In this document: in pieces, positions 12,408-28,610 of the stretch
Numbering within the stretch: position 1 is the stretch's first letter
Layout of the letters: each line of letters starts with the position of its first letter
Source: Dermatophagoides farinae
Lineage: Eukaryota; Arthropoda; Arachnida; Sarcoptiformes; Pyroglyphidae
Direction: 5' to 3'
NCBI RefSeq assembly: GCF_024713945.1
Contig: NC_134681.1
Coordinates: 5,061,501-5,125,500, forward strand
Length of the DNA stretch: 64,000 bases
Made by a program: the position numbers and the translations under genes
The notes under the pieces: generated by a model
What the model saw: only the letters and a program-made list of their open reading frames with translations
Told to the model about the DNA's origin: nothing
Database searches by the model: none

Positions 12408-15400
12408 TATTATTTCATTTGTTGACTAGAGTTAAAATTGAATAATTATTTTTCTTTTTTTTTTGATTTTGATGACCAGATATATATAATATAAAAACAA
12501 GGCAGTCAAGAATATATAGTTTCCAAAATAATGAGATCGATTATCAAGAATTTCATCTCCTTAATGAATCTGTAAAACAAAGAGAAAAATTAAACAATTT
12601 ATGAATGCCAGAATTTTTATTCACCAGATCAAAAAAAAAAAAAAAAAAAAAAAAATGATAAAAAACATGCTACACACGTTTAGCTAAATATAGAAATGAA
12701 AATTGTTAATATTCATTGGTCAATTTGACATATTTTAACCAGAAATATAGTGGAAAAAAAAACGCAAATTCATGGATTACTGATGATTACTGCAACAAAA
12801 AACTAGAGAGAGAGAGAGAGAGAGAGAACATATGGCCGAATTGTCGACTGGCTAACTGAAACACAAATATATATGTTATTAGTTTATCTATTCGGTTGTT
12901 TTCATTTTCTTTAGGTTTAAAAAGAGAGTGAAAAATTGAATTTTCACAAACAAAATGTGAAAATATAAACTAAAAACAGAAAAAAAACTTAAGATCTCAC
13001 AAGAACAAGAAGAAAATATTTAAAAAAAAAATACAAAACTAAAAAAAGTGTTTCATGCTAAACCTCCTGCTGAAAAGCTACTGTGGTTAGCTTGAAGCAT
13101 TTTTTTTCCCTATGGTTTTTCATCATCAACAATACCAGACAATCCACATCCATCTGGGTTTCCATTCTTGGTAAAATCATCTTGTGATGTTCATTTGATT
13201 TATATATATTTATTAATACACACCACACACAGACAAATAAAAACACACTCACACATACATACAGATGTTTGAGTGTTTTTATTTTATTTTATTTACATCT
13301 ATTTTCTGATTACCATGATGTGATATGTGCATTGATTGTTATTGTTATCCATTTTTTTTTCACTCTTGATTTGGTAAACATTAAAAACCAAGCAAATGAA
13401 TTTAAGAGATTCACAAGAAAACAACAAAAAAAAAACTTTTCGATTCTCAATATATTCGATATTTTTATTTTAAAAAAAATGAGAGAGAGAAATTCTCATT
13501 ATTTATATTTGTATTCAGTGTGTTATGTTTACAATTGACTTAATCTATTCACAATTTACATCCATTCTGTGTATAATGTCGATATAGACATCTTAGAAAA
13601 CAAAAAAACAAAAGTAGTAGCCAGTCAAGTCAATCAATTTGATGTAGTGAAATTTTTCTTGTTGTTTATATAATAATAAATAAATAAATAGTTGAGGGTT
13701 GAATTTGTTATTTTTTTCAGTTCATTAAATCTGTTTGTCTGGATTAGTTTTTTGTTTTGTTCTGTTTTGTTTATTTGTTCGTATTTCACCTCCCTCTGGA
13801 GGAAACTTGTTGCTTTTGAAATGGAAAAGAAAAAATTAACTGTTTCGAACAAAAAAAAAAAAAAAAGTTAACGGATCAAACCATCTGTGTGTGTTTTGAA
13901 CAGTTCACAATGTTTGAATTTTTATTTTTTTGTACATGAAATTCATTTGTGACATGTGCATATGTGACATGCATATATTCAATTAATCCAACCAACTTCA
14001 ACTGACTACACACTATAGTTCTGTACAGAATGATTTTGGTTACAAAAAAAAAAATTTTGTCCAGAGACCAAAAAAAAAAATTGAATATATTTGAATCAAG
14101 TAACAACAATAACAAAATTGTTATTTTCTTTCATCAAACAAAAAACAAAACATTCATTTATCAGAGTTGATTATCTTATTTTTGTTACCTGTACAAGAAA
14201 AAAATAAACAGCCAAATTATTGTTGTTTAGTTTCTGGTTTTTTTTTCGCTCAAGGTTTCATTCATTCATTTAGTGTATCCACACTAGATAAAATTAACCA
14301 ATCACCAGATATCTTGAATAAATGAATTTAATTTGATTATTGTCAAATTCTCGCACCAAGACATACTTATTGATTCTAGGCCATGATTGGCCAAATTTTA
14401 TTTGGTTGCCAGGCAAAAGAAAAAAAAACAACAACCTGAATTACAATTTGGCCATCTTTATTCAGAGAAAATTTTGTTTGTTCTGAACAGAAAAAAAAGA
14501 AGAAACAACAAACACACCAGACACCTTTCACTGTTTTATCATTGTAAGAATTTTATTTTAATGAAAGAAAAAAAAATTTTTGTGTGGTTATAATCCAACA
14601 ATAAAAATACAGAATTCGAATATTGTTGTAAGCAGCAAAAAAAAAAATGAAAAAAAATTCCAGTGAAATTCGGTTTTTTTTTCTCTCCATGATTATTGAA
14701 ATGAATGGCAAACGTTTTTTTTACGATCAAAATAATTTGCTTTTGATGTTGTTGTCGGTTAATTAGCCTTCATCATCATCATGCAAATCATTAATTAATT
14801 AAGTTTTTTTTCGGGTGTCACAAAAAAAAATACAAATACAAATATAAATTAATTGACAAAAAAGTCCCAAATGTTGTTTGAACATTCATTGACATTCATT
14901 CAGTGTGAATTAATTTCACATTTAACAACATCAAAAGTCGATTTTTCGCCATCATTATGCGGTGTAAAATGACAACAACAACAAAAAACAAACACGAATA
15001 TATATCTTTCCAATGTTAATGTTAATTATATTATTATTATTATCATTATAAATTCAGGCCAACATCAATTAATCAATCAATCGATCGATAAATTGATCAT
15101 TATGAAATGTGGCTATAATGTATATTGATTATAAATAATGTCAGCATGTTTTATTTATGATGAGATAAACTAAAATACATGTCATTTATGAACAAGATCA
15201 TAACGATGATGATGATGATCAACTCCTACGTATTGATGCATACATTGCAATAATAAACTGCCTACATTTTTTTTTTTTTTAATTTCAAACTTTTTACTTT
15301 TGATATTTATTATTCAATGGAAATTGTGTTTTTGAAATGAATTTGAATTAGACAAAAAAAATGATGATGCTAAAGATGATGATGATGATGATGATGATAA

Positions 15401-18400
15401 TGTTATGTGAAATGAATCACTATCAGATTGGCATTTATTTTTTTTTTCTTCATCTTTTTCTATATTTTAAATTCAATTCCCGTTTCGTTTCGTGCATGTA
15501 CACAAACATGTCTGGCAACATGAAAAATGACCATATAAATAAAAAATCATTTAGTTTCAGTTAGTTTGTATCAAAACGAAAAACGAAAAACGAAAAAAAA
15601 ACATTTTTCCCGTTGCGAATTTTTTCTTGTTATATTATCGATTTAAAACATAAGATTAACAAAAACAGAAAAACAAAAAACGACAACAGAACAGGAAAAC
15701 ATCTAATCCAATCCTTGTATGTCTAATCCAATTCAATTAATTGATTGAATGAATGAATGAATGAATAAATGATTTTTTTTATATTGGAAAATTTGAAGAA
15801 ATGATTTTTTGCTGCTAATGATGATTATGATAATATTGATGGGTGATTAAATTTTGATCATTCCAAATATGAAGTTATAAATGATAGTTTTCTCTCTTTA
15901 TCTAATATTAATGATAAAGAATCATTAATTCCAACATCTCAATTGTAAGCTAAGCAAAAAAAAAAAAATTATGAATTTCGAATCATTTTGAATGACCACA
16001 ACCAAAATAATTGAATAGATGGGGATTTTGATGTTAAATATAAATCAGATTTCGTTGTTTTTTTTTTTAGTTTTATTTCGATCACAATTCTCCATCATCA
16101 ACATCATCATCAACAACAACAACAAGGTTAAAAATCATCGTTCAATGAATAAATTATTTGGCTGATTTGTTATGGATTCATGATGGATATGTTATGACTA
16201 CTGATGATGATGTGATATGATTTATTATATGGCTGTTGTTGTTTTTTTTTGTTGGAAATTTTTTTTCTTCCATTTTCAGGTTGTATGTGAAGAAATAAAA
16301 ACAAAACAAAACAAGTATAATATGACAAATGACATTCACACTATGGTGGTCGATGCTACTGGTATTTTTTTTATTTTTTTTTATTTTTATTTCTATTTTA
16401 TACATGTTTATCGATTGATTGTAATATATCGATTGGGCAAATCCATTTGCATTGCTGTTGTCGTTGTTGTTGTTATTGTTATCATGATCATTATAAATTA
16501 AGGTCACCTGGGTCATAAATTTCTTTTTCTTTTGCGTTTTTACTTTTCCATGTTGTATTTTTGTTTGTGTTACTCATATGTCATTTAGAATAATCGATCG
16601 ATTCATGTATGATCAACGATGTTTGATGATGAAGAGCTTGAAAATGAAAAAAAAAATTTCAATCATATAAAAAACAACAACAACGACAACACTGCACATT
16701 TGTTATTTGTTTGGATTTGTTTGATTTTTGTTTTTTTTGCGCCGGCAAAATTATGATTGATTGATAGCACAAATGAGACAATGAGCTGGAATTTTTATTG
16801 TTTGCTATGTGTGTGTGCAGCAGCCACTAAGCCACAATAAGCAGATTGCAATTGATCAACAAAACAATATAATTACTATATATATATAAATTTGCACATC
16901 AAATGTCAGTCAAGTGATTGGCAATAATCAACCAATAAATAAAAATAAAAATAATAAAAAAAACACTATGGTGTTATTCATCATTTTCATCATCACTACT
17001 ACCGATATCCGACCATTCCATGAATTTTTTTGTTTTTCATCTAAATTCCAATTCATTTTGATGTTTTTATTCTTCATCATCATCATCATCATCATTATCA
17101 TCAATATTCGAACAGTGTATATATATCTGTGCTTTAATCTTGGTTCATCATCAACAAAAGAAAACAAAAAATTTGCTGCATTAAACGTGACAGAAATTTG
17201 ACAATTAAACAAGTAAATGAATTGAATTGAATGAAGAGAGAGAGAAAACACACACACACACACACACGAAATTATTTTATATATAACAGTTTTTTTTTCT
17301 TGATTAGCTTGAAGCAAATGATAATTTCTATTTTTCTATATATATACATAAACAAGATGAATCTGTATCATCTAAACACAGTTCAAATGGACTTTTTGAT
17401 TGTTGTTGTTTATGGTTTTTTTTATCGAGACAAAAAAAAAAAAAATTTTGCGTTTTGTTTACATGTTGATCACACTCTTGGACACACGCACACACACACA
17501 CATGGTTAGACATTTTTTTTTTTATTTTCATTACAAATCATTTTCATTGATCTATTGGGCGTAAACCTTGAAACAAATATTTATATTGTAAATATTATGG
17601 TTTGATGAATATTACAGATGAACAAAAAAAAAAAGAAATTCAAATATATAAACAAACACCAGAATAACAAAAACAACAAGTTGGCCATTATACACATATA
17701 TAGAAGATAATAATCATCATCGTTGTTTTAATGATAATGGGTTCATCAACATCATCATCATTTTGGATTTAGCAATAATAATAATTATTATTATTGCCGA
17801 AATGGAATGTTGTTTGAATAAATGACAAGCAAGTCAAAAAAAAACATTTATTTTCATTTCTATCTTCAATGATCATGATCATCATCATCATCATTGACCA
17901 TTGATGATCAATGTCTGTTTTGTTTTTTAAAACATAAATAGCTGTTGTTGATCATCATCATCAATAACAACAAATGAACAAATTTTCATTCATCGATCCA
18001 GATGTAAAAAAAAACAATTAAATAATAACGAATCCGTATGATTGTTGATGATTGAAACACATCAAGTGAAAAAAAAATATGATATAGAATGTAGACATTT
18101 GTTTTCGAATGAACATTATGCATTTGCATTTTTATTATGCACAACAATTCCAATGAAAATAAAAAAAAACTATAATTACCAGAAGATCCACATATATATA
18201 TATATACACCATAAGTCAAAACCATATGGACTACTGGCTTGTGTGTTAATGTGGTCTTTCTCTTTCTTTCTCTTTCTCTTTCTTTTGTTTCAATAAATGT
18301 ACATAATATAATATTTTTCAGTGTTTCAAGAGAAAAAAAAATGTCATAACAAACAATTTTGATTGCAAATAAAATTAATGGCCAATGTTGTGCTATTATA

Positions 18401-19756
18401 ACATATAATAAATTCAGATTTTTTTTTTTTTTTTTTTGGTATTTTTTTTCTCGCTAATTTTTCTCGCTCTTTTCTATGTAAAAAATTTCAATGTAAAAAA
18501 AACCATTGATGATGATGATGATGATGACGATGATGATGATAATGGTGGAAAATGTGGTTAGATTCTCATATTTTCATCAAGAAAAAAAATGTATAGAAGA
18601 ATAGATTTCCAGTGAAAAAAAAAAAAAAATAAAATCTAAACCCGATAATTGTTCAGTGTGACCAATTGTTCCATAGTTTGAAAGTAATTTTCATATATTC
18701 ATTTATTCTATTCACATTACTTGACATATGATGATGGTTTTCTAGAATTTTTTTTTTGTTCATATGGAACATTTTTTTTTGTAATACATACACACACACA
18801 CATACACACACTCGCATACAATCTCAAGTTACCAGTTCAATTTTATTATGTGAATTTTACAAACACAGCACACACTATACACACACACACACACACACAC
18901 ACACATAAAAAACACACTGGTTTTAATTCTCTTGTCAACGAAGATTCTCATTCGAATCCAAATAAACTATCCATCCATTCATTCATTCATTCTTTCATTC
19001 ATATATTTGATCCATCACCAATGAATAGGAAGAATTTCCTGAAAATGAAAACTCATTTTCTTTTTTCTATCTCTTTCTCACATCCACATTGTCATCATCA
19101 TCATCATTTTTTTCAACTCAATCGAAATTGCATCCAAAAACATCGATGATGATGATTATGAGGATGATGATAATGTCTATAATTAGATACAAAACAACGA
19201 CACGGAAACAAAACAAAACAGAAAAAAAATCTACAGAGAATCAGCGTTGGATTTTTTTTTCTCCAGTTCATATATGCTTTTCATTTATTTCACAACCAAA
19301 AATAACATGAAAGAATGACAAAAAAAAACTTGTGAAACAAAACAAAAAACAATGAAAAAAAAACTTTGGATAATTGGATTCTATACTCAATTCTACAAGA
19401 AAAAATATGAGAGTTTCTCATCAAACCATCATCCTAATTTAAGTTTATTCTACTAACACAAACAATCATTACATCACGATCATCATCGTCATCATCATCA
19501 TCATCATCGTGGTTATGATGAAATTAATTTATCAATTTCAAACATTATGGTCATTGTTGCAGAATTTTTTTGTTGGCCAAAAAAAAAAAAAATATTCTTT
19601 CCATAAGGATTTTGATATTGATCCGGTTATGTTTGAAAAAAAAAAATTAATTTTCAATACAAAAACATGTTGATGGCATTTTTTTTTTGACTGGTAGTAA
19701 GCCGTGGGCGCAAAACAACAACAACAAAAACGAGTCCTTGTTTATCTTGTTTAACA

Positions 19757-19793
<37 letters not shown>

Positions 19794-22700
19794 CTGAATT
19801 TTAAATGGCTTCTTTAGGTTGTTTTTTTCTCTCTCTCTCCATTGTAATAAATTGCATTTAATCTTTATCTTTTACATGTTTTTTTTCTTTCAATAGATCA
19901 AGGATCATGTATAATCAAATGTAATTTACATTAAAAACAAGAGTCAGAGAAAGAAAGAGAGAGAAAGAAATATAAAAAAATTCGTTTAAGCCATTTAAAA
20001 CATTTTCAACAATGTTTTCACGAAACAAACAACAGAATTTGTTCTATTTTTATTTTGTTATTCAAAAGTTTTTTTTTCTACTTTTTTTTCTTCTTCTTCT
20101 TGGATTTAGCATTTAATAGACAGAGGAATGAGAAAAAAAAATTACAAAATCAATTATGAATGAATGAAACATTTATGGTATAGGTGTATGTGTGTGAGTG
20201 TTTGTCAAAGGATAGAAAAAAGCCAAGTTTTTTTTTCTCTGTTTTGTTTTAAATTTCAATAATGAATGAATGAATGATGAAACGATTAACGGAATATAAA
20301 CGGAAGAGTAACATTCATCTTTACCATCTAGAAAAATTTTTCTCTGCTTTTTTCAGCTGTTTTTTATTATATAACACCACCACCACCACCACCGCCACCA
20401 GCATCACATACGGCTGCTTATTTTTCATTTAAGACAAATTCTATGTGCCTTTTATGTGTGTGTGTGTGTTGTGATTCCTATGAAATAAAAAAACATTATC
20501 GTTTATGGATGGCACATTGTTGTTGTTGTTGTCGAAATTAAACACAGTAAAAATGTTCGCAAATAGATATAATTTTACGGGTAAAAAAATTTCCATTTAC
20601 CGCACAAACATTCACAGACAGTTAGAGATTTTTTTTTTCGCTCCATTTCAAACGACAATCGAAATGTCCATTAAATACAATGCTGCCGTTACCAAACGCC
20701 GCCATCAACGCCATCATCACCATCATCATCAACATCATTGTGAAACAATTTCGACCATTCAAATTCACATGAAAAACAAAACAACAAAAAAAAATTCCCC
20801 ATAGAATCGGTTTTTTACCAAAAAAAAAAAAAAAAAGAATGTCAAGAATAATTTATCCACTATTATCATCATTTATATACGGCTGATGGAATTATTTTTG
20901 TTGTTGTTGTTGTTGTTGAAGCAGAGAAAACAACAACAACAAAAAAAATTGAAAAGTTCCTCACTCTCTCCCCCTCTTTGGCTCTCTTTTCTATTAATGT
21001 GGCAAAAAAAAACAATGAAAAGTGAAGAAAAAATTGATTAATTAATTCTCTCATCATACATCCATTGTACACTGAAATGACCCGAGGATCCATTTTTTTT
21101 TACACTCATCAAATTCAAACGAAATAATAATGAATCAAGACAAGATGTGTTTTGTCCCCTTTCTTGTCGGTCATCATTATAATTACGACAAAATCATCAT
21201 GGATGGTAAAAGTTTCATTTTCAATTTGAGAATGACCTACGGGTAGTTTTTTTTTTTTTTTTTGGTTAAATAAAAACAACTTTTTTTTCTCATCCTCTCT
21301 CTCTCTTTTGTTCATTAAAAACACATCCTATTGATTAAAAATGAAAAAAAATTGTTCCTAAAAAAAGGAAGGGTGTGTCGACGACATGAAAACACCCAGT
21401 TTTTTTAATTTTAATTATCATCATCATCATCATTATTGATTGATTGATTGATTGATTGATAATTATCATCATGTGTAAATATGAATGTTGATGAATGTGA
21501 AAAAACAATTGTCAGTTAACGATAATGAGATGTTTATTCATACATCATACATTAATGATTAAAAATAACCGAATGAAAAACAATATAAGAAAGGAAAAGA
21601 AAAAATTTTTTTCTCCTTTCTTTCCATGTAATGAATGAATGAACTAAGGCTGTTTTTTTTTGTTGGCAGACTATGAGAATGGGATGAATGAATCTTTAAA
21701 TACATTTTCATTTATATTTGTAATGAATTAATGAATGAATTTGTGAAATGTGAACTCTTCTCTCGCACGCACACACAGACAGAAGTTACAAAGATGTGTG
21801 GATGATGATGATGATGATACGTAATTCGTTGATTGGTTTCACTGATGATGATGATGATGAACTGGGCGTTTAACCGAATAAAAATAAAAACATTGTTTTC
21901 TCTGTTTGAAAATAAAGAGGCTTGTAATCATTGGAATCCAAAAAAAAAAAAAAAATCAAATTTTTCAAATCAAATTATATTATCATTGTTGTATTGTTTT
22001 TTTAAAAAAAGGAGTGTTTTCAAGTCAACTTGTTTGATGATAAAATAAACTTCAATTTATATTCGATTTATTCAACACACACACATGCACATAGACACTT
22101 AAACATACTTGAAACAACCATAATGATATCAAGTTAAATTTATGTATATATGTGAGATAAATGAAAATGATGTTGGTGTTTGGCGTTACGTAAGGAAATG
22201 GCCACTCCATCCATATTAAATGTTATCAGATTCGATCTTGAATAATAATAATAATAATAATAATGAGATAAGATAAGATGAGAAGTAAAGAAAAAAAATT
22301 GCTAATAATTCATTCATTCAACTGGAATGTAGGGAGAAAAAAAAATTGAATGTTGGCCATATTATATCGGTGAACATAGATAATACAGATACAGAGACAG
22401 AGATATGCGATATATTTGTTAGATTGGCTTCAAGCAATAATCGATTTTTTTTTGGCTACTAACAACACAAATTGAACCAGTGTATGAATATTATTTCAAT
22501 GTGAAATATTAAGGATGAAAGGAAAAAAAATGAAATGGTTTTTTTTTCTCGTAAATTTTTTACAAAATCTCATTTTCAAAAATTATTTTTTTTTAAAGAG
22601 AAAAAACGAATGAACCAATAATAATAATGGTCCCTAGAAATTTTCATGAATTGAATGTTGCATACACATATCCTGTATGTATATATGAATCATAAATTTC

Positions 22701-24997
22701 AATGAGAGCGAGACCAATTTTCCCGAATGAATGAAAATTCGATGCAATGAATGGCTAGCTTAAATTAAAAAAAAACAGTTATCAAATGGGTTGACATACA
22801 CGCACACATCTGCTTCATGCCATAAGTCATTACAATTTTGGAACATTTTGCATGGAATCTTTTGTTTTGCATCATCTGTGTGTATGTGTGTGTGTATGTG
22901 TGTTGAATATCATCAATAATTCACATATATATCCGTTCATTGCCCGCAAACAATTTTGACAAAAGAAAAAAAAATTTTTTTTTCTTTCTTTTACAACACT
23001 ACACGACACAACATGGAATAATTTCCGGTAAATTTTCAATTGTCATTATTATTATTGAATTTGAATTTGAATGTAAAAAGTAGCTGCATATATAATTAAT
23101 TTTTGTATGTAATGGATTTTTTTTCGAAAAAAAATGAATTAAAATACATACCTGAATATTCCGTTGATGATTGTTTCTTTTTTTTTTGGTTAATTGTTTG
23201 ATTTGAATATTCGATCATGGATCGTTCATCATCATCATCATCATAATAAAGAATTGTAAACAATCATTTTTAATCGATTCTCATCGAAAAAAAAAACTGT
23301 TAGCTCCTGTTCAAACATTGATAAGTGGTGAGAAAAAAAAACACGTATACACACAACAGATGCACAATAACAATCAAATTCATCCATCAGAATTGTTTCA
23401 ACAGAACGAATGATGATGATGGTGAAGAATAAAACATTCAAAATAATTTTCTTCTAAATTTACTGATGATCGTAGCGAAAACAACTACAACAACAACAAC
23501 AACAGAATGCATTTCTTCTCATAATAAAAATTACCAATCAGAATGAGAAAAGAAAAAAAAAATTCAACGGATCGATCCTTGTGATCTGATCCGATCTGAT
23601 TTGATTTTTGTTTGTTTGTTTGTTTGTTCGTATGTTTGTTTGTATTTTTTTTAATAGAAAAAAAACTGGCAAGAAAATGGAAGAAAAAAAAAAGATTTAT
23701 GATCAAACGGATCAGAAGCGTTTTTTTTTATTTATTATCGTTGACGATAACATCAAGTAGCCGGTTTTATATTTTTTTTTCTTCTATATTTCCACTGCTA
23801 CAACAAAATCATCGTTGTCAAGAATGAATCAAACAATAGGGTGTCCGGAACACATTGTGTAGAAATCATTTCATCCTATGTCAGTTTTGTTTTGTTTTGT
23901 TTGTTTGTTTGAGATTTCAATGAAAAAAAATGATAATGATGATGATGATGATGATGATGATGAAAAAATCAGGTGTCGATTAAGATTTGATCAATAATAA
24001 TAAACGTGATTATCGGCCATTGCTAAAAATTGTACAACAGAAAAACATTCATTGTTCATGTTGATTGAAATCAATATTGATTTGGTGTTGATTTTATTTT
24101 CTTCCTTTTTTTTTACCTTCACCACATCATTCTTTCATCACAGATGGAAATAAAGCGGATAAAATCAATCAAAATGTCATGACATATTATATGATATGTG
24201 CAGAATTTTTTTTCTTTCATTTTTTGATTACTTTTTGCTGAAATTTTCAATAACAGCAACAACAACAACAACAACAACAACAGTACACATGGACACAGGT
24301 GGTAAATATTTGCAAAAAAAAACATACACACACACCGAGAGGTAAACCAAAAATGTGATCAAATGTTCAACAAAAATGTTTGTAACGAATTATTTGAAAT
24401 ATTAGTATATGATGAACAAAACTCCGTTATATTGATGAAAATGAAAAAAAAAATTCCCGCAAAATGACTGATGTGTGTGTTTGTATGTGTACGTTCTTCA
24501 CTGATAATCATAAATGAAATGCTCAACTAGTCGTTTTATTCAATAAAAATGATGCCCATTTTCAAAATTTTCGTATGTTTACATACACACACACACACAC
24601 ACACACACACTATGTACAGAGACAGACAGACAGCAAAAAAAAAGAGAACCTATGAAATGCGCATCACATACACAGCTGAAAAAGATAGAGAATGTATATA
24701 TTCTAGGGGATTCACCATCATTGTGAATGAATGATGGTTCATTTTCATCTCCTTTTTTTTCTTCTTCTTTAGCAATGTGAATAGAAAAAAAAACTCTGCT
24801 GGTTTTATATGATGCTTTTTTTTACATACATGCATGCATGCATGTGTGTGTATGATGTTTAAACAAAACAAAACAAAACAAAAAAAAATTCTTCATATAC
24901 ATACAAGAAAACCACTTTACTTGACTTTGTCTATGGAATAGTTAAATTTTGTTGTTTGTGTGTGTGTTTTTTTTCACGTCATTGATATTTATGTCAT

Positions 24998-25034
<37 letters not shown>

Positions 25035-28000
25035 CGTTTGTTGTATATGAATTGGATGGGTTGGTGAATGATATTTTTGTGGACATTTGCAAACACACAC
25101 ACACACACACAGATGTTCAACGTATATATATATTGTCATTAGTATGACTAGCATTTTGAATATATATATCTAGACTAGGATAGATTCTAGAAGTTTTTTT
25201 TTGGTTGTTGTTGTTCACCAATAATAATAAATAAATATATTTTTCACATGTAAATTCAATGATTAATCTTGCTGCTTTTGGTTTTGGTTTTGGTTTTGAT
25301 TTTGATTTTTTTTTTTGATGATCAATTCCATTCATTCATCCATATTCACCATCAATTTCAATGACGATAGAGTGGTAAAGGAAATGGAATAAAAAAAAAT
25401 ATTCAAATCAATCAACAACATTGAAATTCTTTTTGAATTATGGGATCTGGATTTCATATTTTTTTTTTCATTTGTTTGTTTTGGTTTGATTTGATTTGGC
25501 TGTTGATGATGTAATCATGTAAATAAGGCAATAGTTTATTTTTTGATTATAATGTCGATGGTTAATAGTTGATATATTCAAATGATGACGACACTTACTC
25601 ATGGTTCTCTCTCTTTTATATTTCACTATCTATTGTCACATGTAAATCATATTATTACACAATAATTGAATGGAATTTGTGCGTGTTTGTGTTTTTGAAA
25701 AAGTAGTAGGCGTGTGTTTGTGAATGGAAAAAAAATGTTCAAGAAATAACGTCCATAAAAAGCAAAAAAAAAAAATTTCTTTTTGTTATTGTTGTTGTTG
25801 TTGTTGATTATTGTCATGAAGCCAGAATGTCGAATGAATCGCATTTTTTTTTGTTCTTATTCTTATTCTTAGTCATCATAGTCTTATGAATGGTAATGGC
25901 GCCAAAAAAAAAGTGCAATGAATTCTGGTAAGAATCGTTTTCTCATCATCTTCTTTCCCTCTCTCTCTCTCTCTCTCTCTCTGTCTGTCTTTGAGCAATG
26001 CACGCACTAAACGACGACAAGTCATCAACAAAATATTACGAGCATAACGAATTGGCCAACCAAACAACAGCAGCTGAATTCATGACCGAAGACAAAGAAA
26101 GAAAGAAAAAATTCACTGAAAAATGATGTTATCAAAAAAAAAAAAATTCTTAACATAATTATGATTATTATACAATGACAATTAATGAATTTTTATCTTT
26201 ATCTAAATGATATTTCTTTAAATAAACTGTTTTTTTTCATTTCTTTTCTTGTTACCGGATGTATCGGGAATACAAAGCTAGTTGTTAGCAATGTTACTAT
26301 ATGACCATTCTACTGAATTGTGTTCGTGTTACTGATGAATCTCTTTATGTTTTTTTAAGTTTTTCCTTGCACAGAATTGTAATTGTTTTTTTTTCAGAAG
26401 GAAACATAACGCTTGATGGGTTATGATGATAATGGCCATGAACAATTCAATATCATCATATCGATTGATTTGATCAACACATTCATCAATTTGTTTTGAT
26501 TGATCGATCGATCAATCAATTCATTGGAAATTGATGAAAAACAAAAAGTATTGTCTTCCTGTTTTCATTGTTTTCAATCAGATTTTATTCTATAATATTT
26601 TAAAAAATTTAAAGGCGATATTTTTTTTTGTATTTCATGTGATTGAGGCCAGTAATGGGAAAAAGATGATTTTTCTAATCCAGATTGGCCATCATCATTC
26701 ACATCAATCAAAACAAATGTTTATTATGTATGCGACGATTGTGCGAGAATATAAATTCATCAAATCATCGTCAATCTGAATAAAATTATCAACATGTTGT
26801 GATTGAACTGACTATAGTAGTAGTAGTAGTAGTAGTGGCTGATTGACGGTTGTTATTGTTGTCAGAAAAAATTGGCCTTAAGGAATCTAAATTTGATGAT
26901 TGGAATTCATGTCATGTCATATAATAATATACAACCACATATATTCAAGCGTGGGCAGGCTTATTCATTTCTTAGATTATTATAAAGAATAAACAAAACG
27001 AAAAACATTGATTGCCCTCTCTCTCTCCCTCTCTTCCTCTGAATGCAGGATTGTTTTTCAACATTGATGCAAGTAGGCGTTTTGATTTGATTTTCTTTTT
27101 CTGTTTTTTTTTCGCTGAAATATTTGTGACCACCCGGTTTTAACGATAAATATAAATTATATTAATTGAGACAAATTGTGAAACATGGACATTGATGGTG
27201 GATGGAACATAAACACACAGACAAACACACACACACACACACACACACCCGAATCCGGACAAATAAAACTCATAAATTACTGATGATTCAATTATATTCC
27301 GTTTTCAATTTATATTTTGTCGTTCATCATCATCGTCATCATTCCAAAATTCATACATAATCTATACCTATGTTGTACAATAATAATAATATATGCCAGT
27401 CATAATAATCATAAATCAAATGTCAAATGTCAGTGGTTTACATTTTTTTTTTTTTTTTGTATCAAAAAATCTATCAAATCTAAATTTTTGAAATGTTTAC
27501 ATCTACAAGAGAATTGTTTTTTTTTTCATGATGATGATGATGATGGCTATGAAAGAAAAAATCACACACACACAAAGACAAATCAACCAAATTCGGTTTT
27601 ATATAACATAACATAACATGATAATTTAATTGTGAAAAGTTATACCGGATATTGGAGGTTGTGCATCTGTGTATGTGAGAGAAAGAGAGAGCAAGAGGGC
27701 AATAAATGAGATGACCTACAGGTCAATTTACACAATTGTTTTAGATAGGTATTGATTCAGAGATGAATTGTATTTTTTTCTGTTTGTTTGTTTTGTTATC
27801 GGTTTGATTTTGGAATTGTAACCGGGTATAAAAGTGCATGCAATTGTCATTATATTTCAAACGAGCAATCATTCATTCATTCATTTGTGCCATAATTGCC
27901 TCTTAGAACATTTTGTATCCTTTTATTTCATCGTTTCAACAAGCAGAAAAAACATCAACATCAAACAAACAAACAAATAGATGAATGAATACAGATAACA

Positions 28001-28400
28001 AGGAAAAAAATCTTGAGTAGAATCATAATGACGACAATGATGATGATGGAAATCCTTGAAAAAAAACTGTTTACCAACAACCAAGGATTCTGTGATTCGT
28101 ATGTTTAAGTGTTAGTGTACTTGTTTTGATTTCTTTTACATTATATATTCCCGGCAGACACCATGAACGACAATCCGTACCGGTGGAATCGATCCAGAGC
28201 AAAAAAAAAATTAAAGCTCAAAAGCAAATAACATTATACAGATCACACACACACACAAAAGATTACACATTATTCTCATCAAGAAACAATAACAATGGAA
28301 AAATAAATGGAAAACTAACAAAGAGAAAAAAAATTAATTTAATATAAAAGCTTCGATCACATCATTATCATCACCAGCCAGGGCAAATGTCGAATTGTTT
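12408..28400. other. Gene-poor microsatellite-rich tract, left part
   Basis: About 16 kb with no exon I can support on either strand. It is a dense patchwork of GAT/ATC triplet runs, CA and GA dinucleotide runs, CAA/TTG runs and A/T homopolymers, separated by AT-rich sequence. Examples: GA run about 12806-12828, CA runs about 18873-18906, 19757-19792, 24585-24612, 24999-25034, and a GAT run about 23936-23963. Many open frames here only translate these repeats. It separates the 5' end of the EVA-1-like gene from the next plus-strand gene, so it may hold regulatory DNA or untranslated exons. Confidence 0.6.
19757..19792. repeat. (CA)n microsatellite
   Basis: About 18 uninterrupted CA units, the longest of many CA/GT runs in the 12.4-28.4 kb tract. 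Confidence 0.9.
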
Positions 28401-28610
28401 GTTTGGATGTGTCAAAATTCTACCCAGGCCGAGCCGTGCCATTGTGCAGGATGTGCGCCGCACAAGGGCGCCTAGACATTAGGGGCGCTTTTTTCGTAAA
28501 AAATAAAAATTGGCCAATGAGCCATCGAGGCAGTGATATGAGAAAATAAGAGAAAATAAAGAGTCTAGGGCGCCAAAATTGAAAAATATTGGCTCTAAAT
28601 CTAATTTTAC
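28400..28610. mobile_element. Unclassified, relatively GC-rich repeat remnant
   Basis: A short island much richer in GC than its surroundings, with GGGCGCC or near copies repeated (about 28468, 28485, 28567) and a GCGCCGCAC stretch. It has no open frame and no terminal repeats that I can pair. Composition and position beside other repeats suggest an old transposon remnant; the class is unknown. Confidence 0.3.

Noticed and set aside
20505-20804. 99-codon frame beginning MDGTLL
   Set aside because: Composition follows local repeats (His and Asn runs), with no domain or splice context.
27827-27890. TATAAAAG followed by an initiator-like TCATT, a candidate promoter
   Set aside because: No exon with coding potential follows on the plus strand; a 22-codon ATG frame at 28161 is too short to support.
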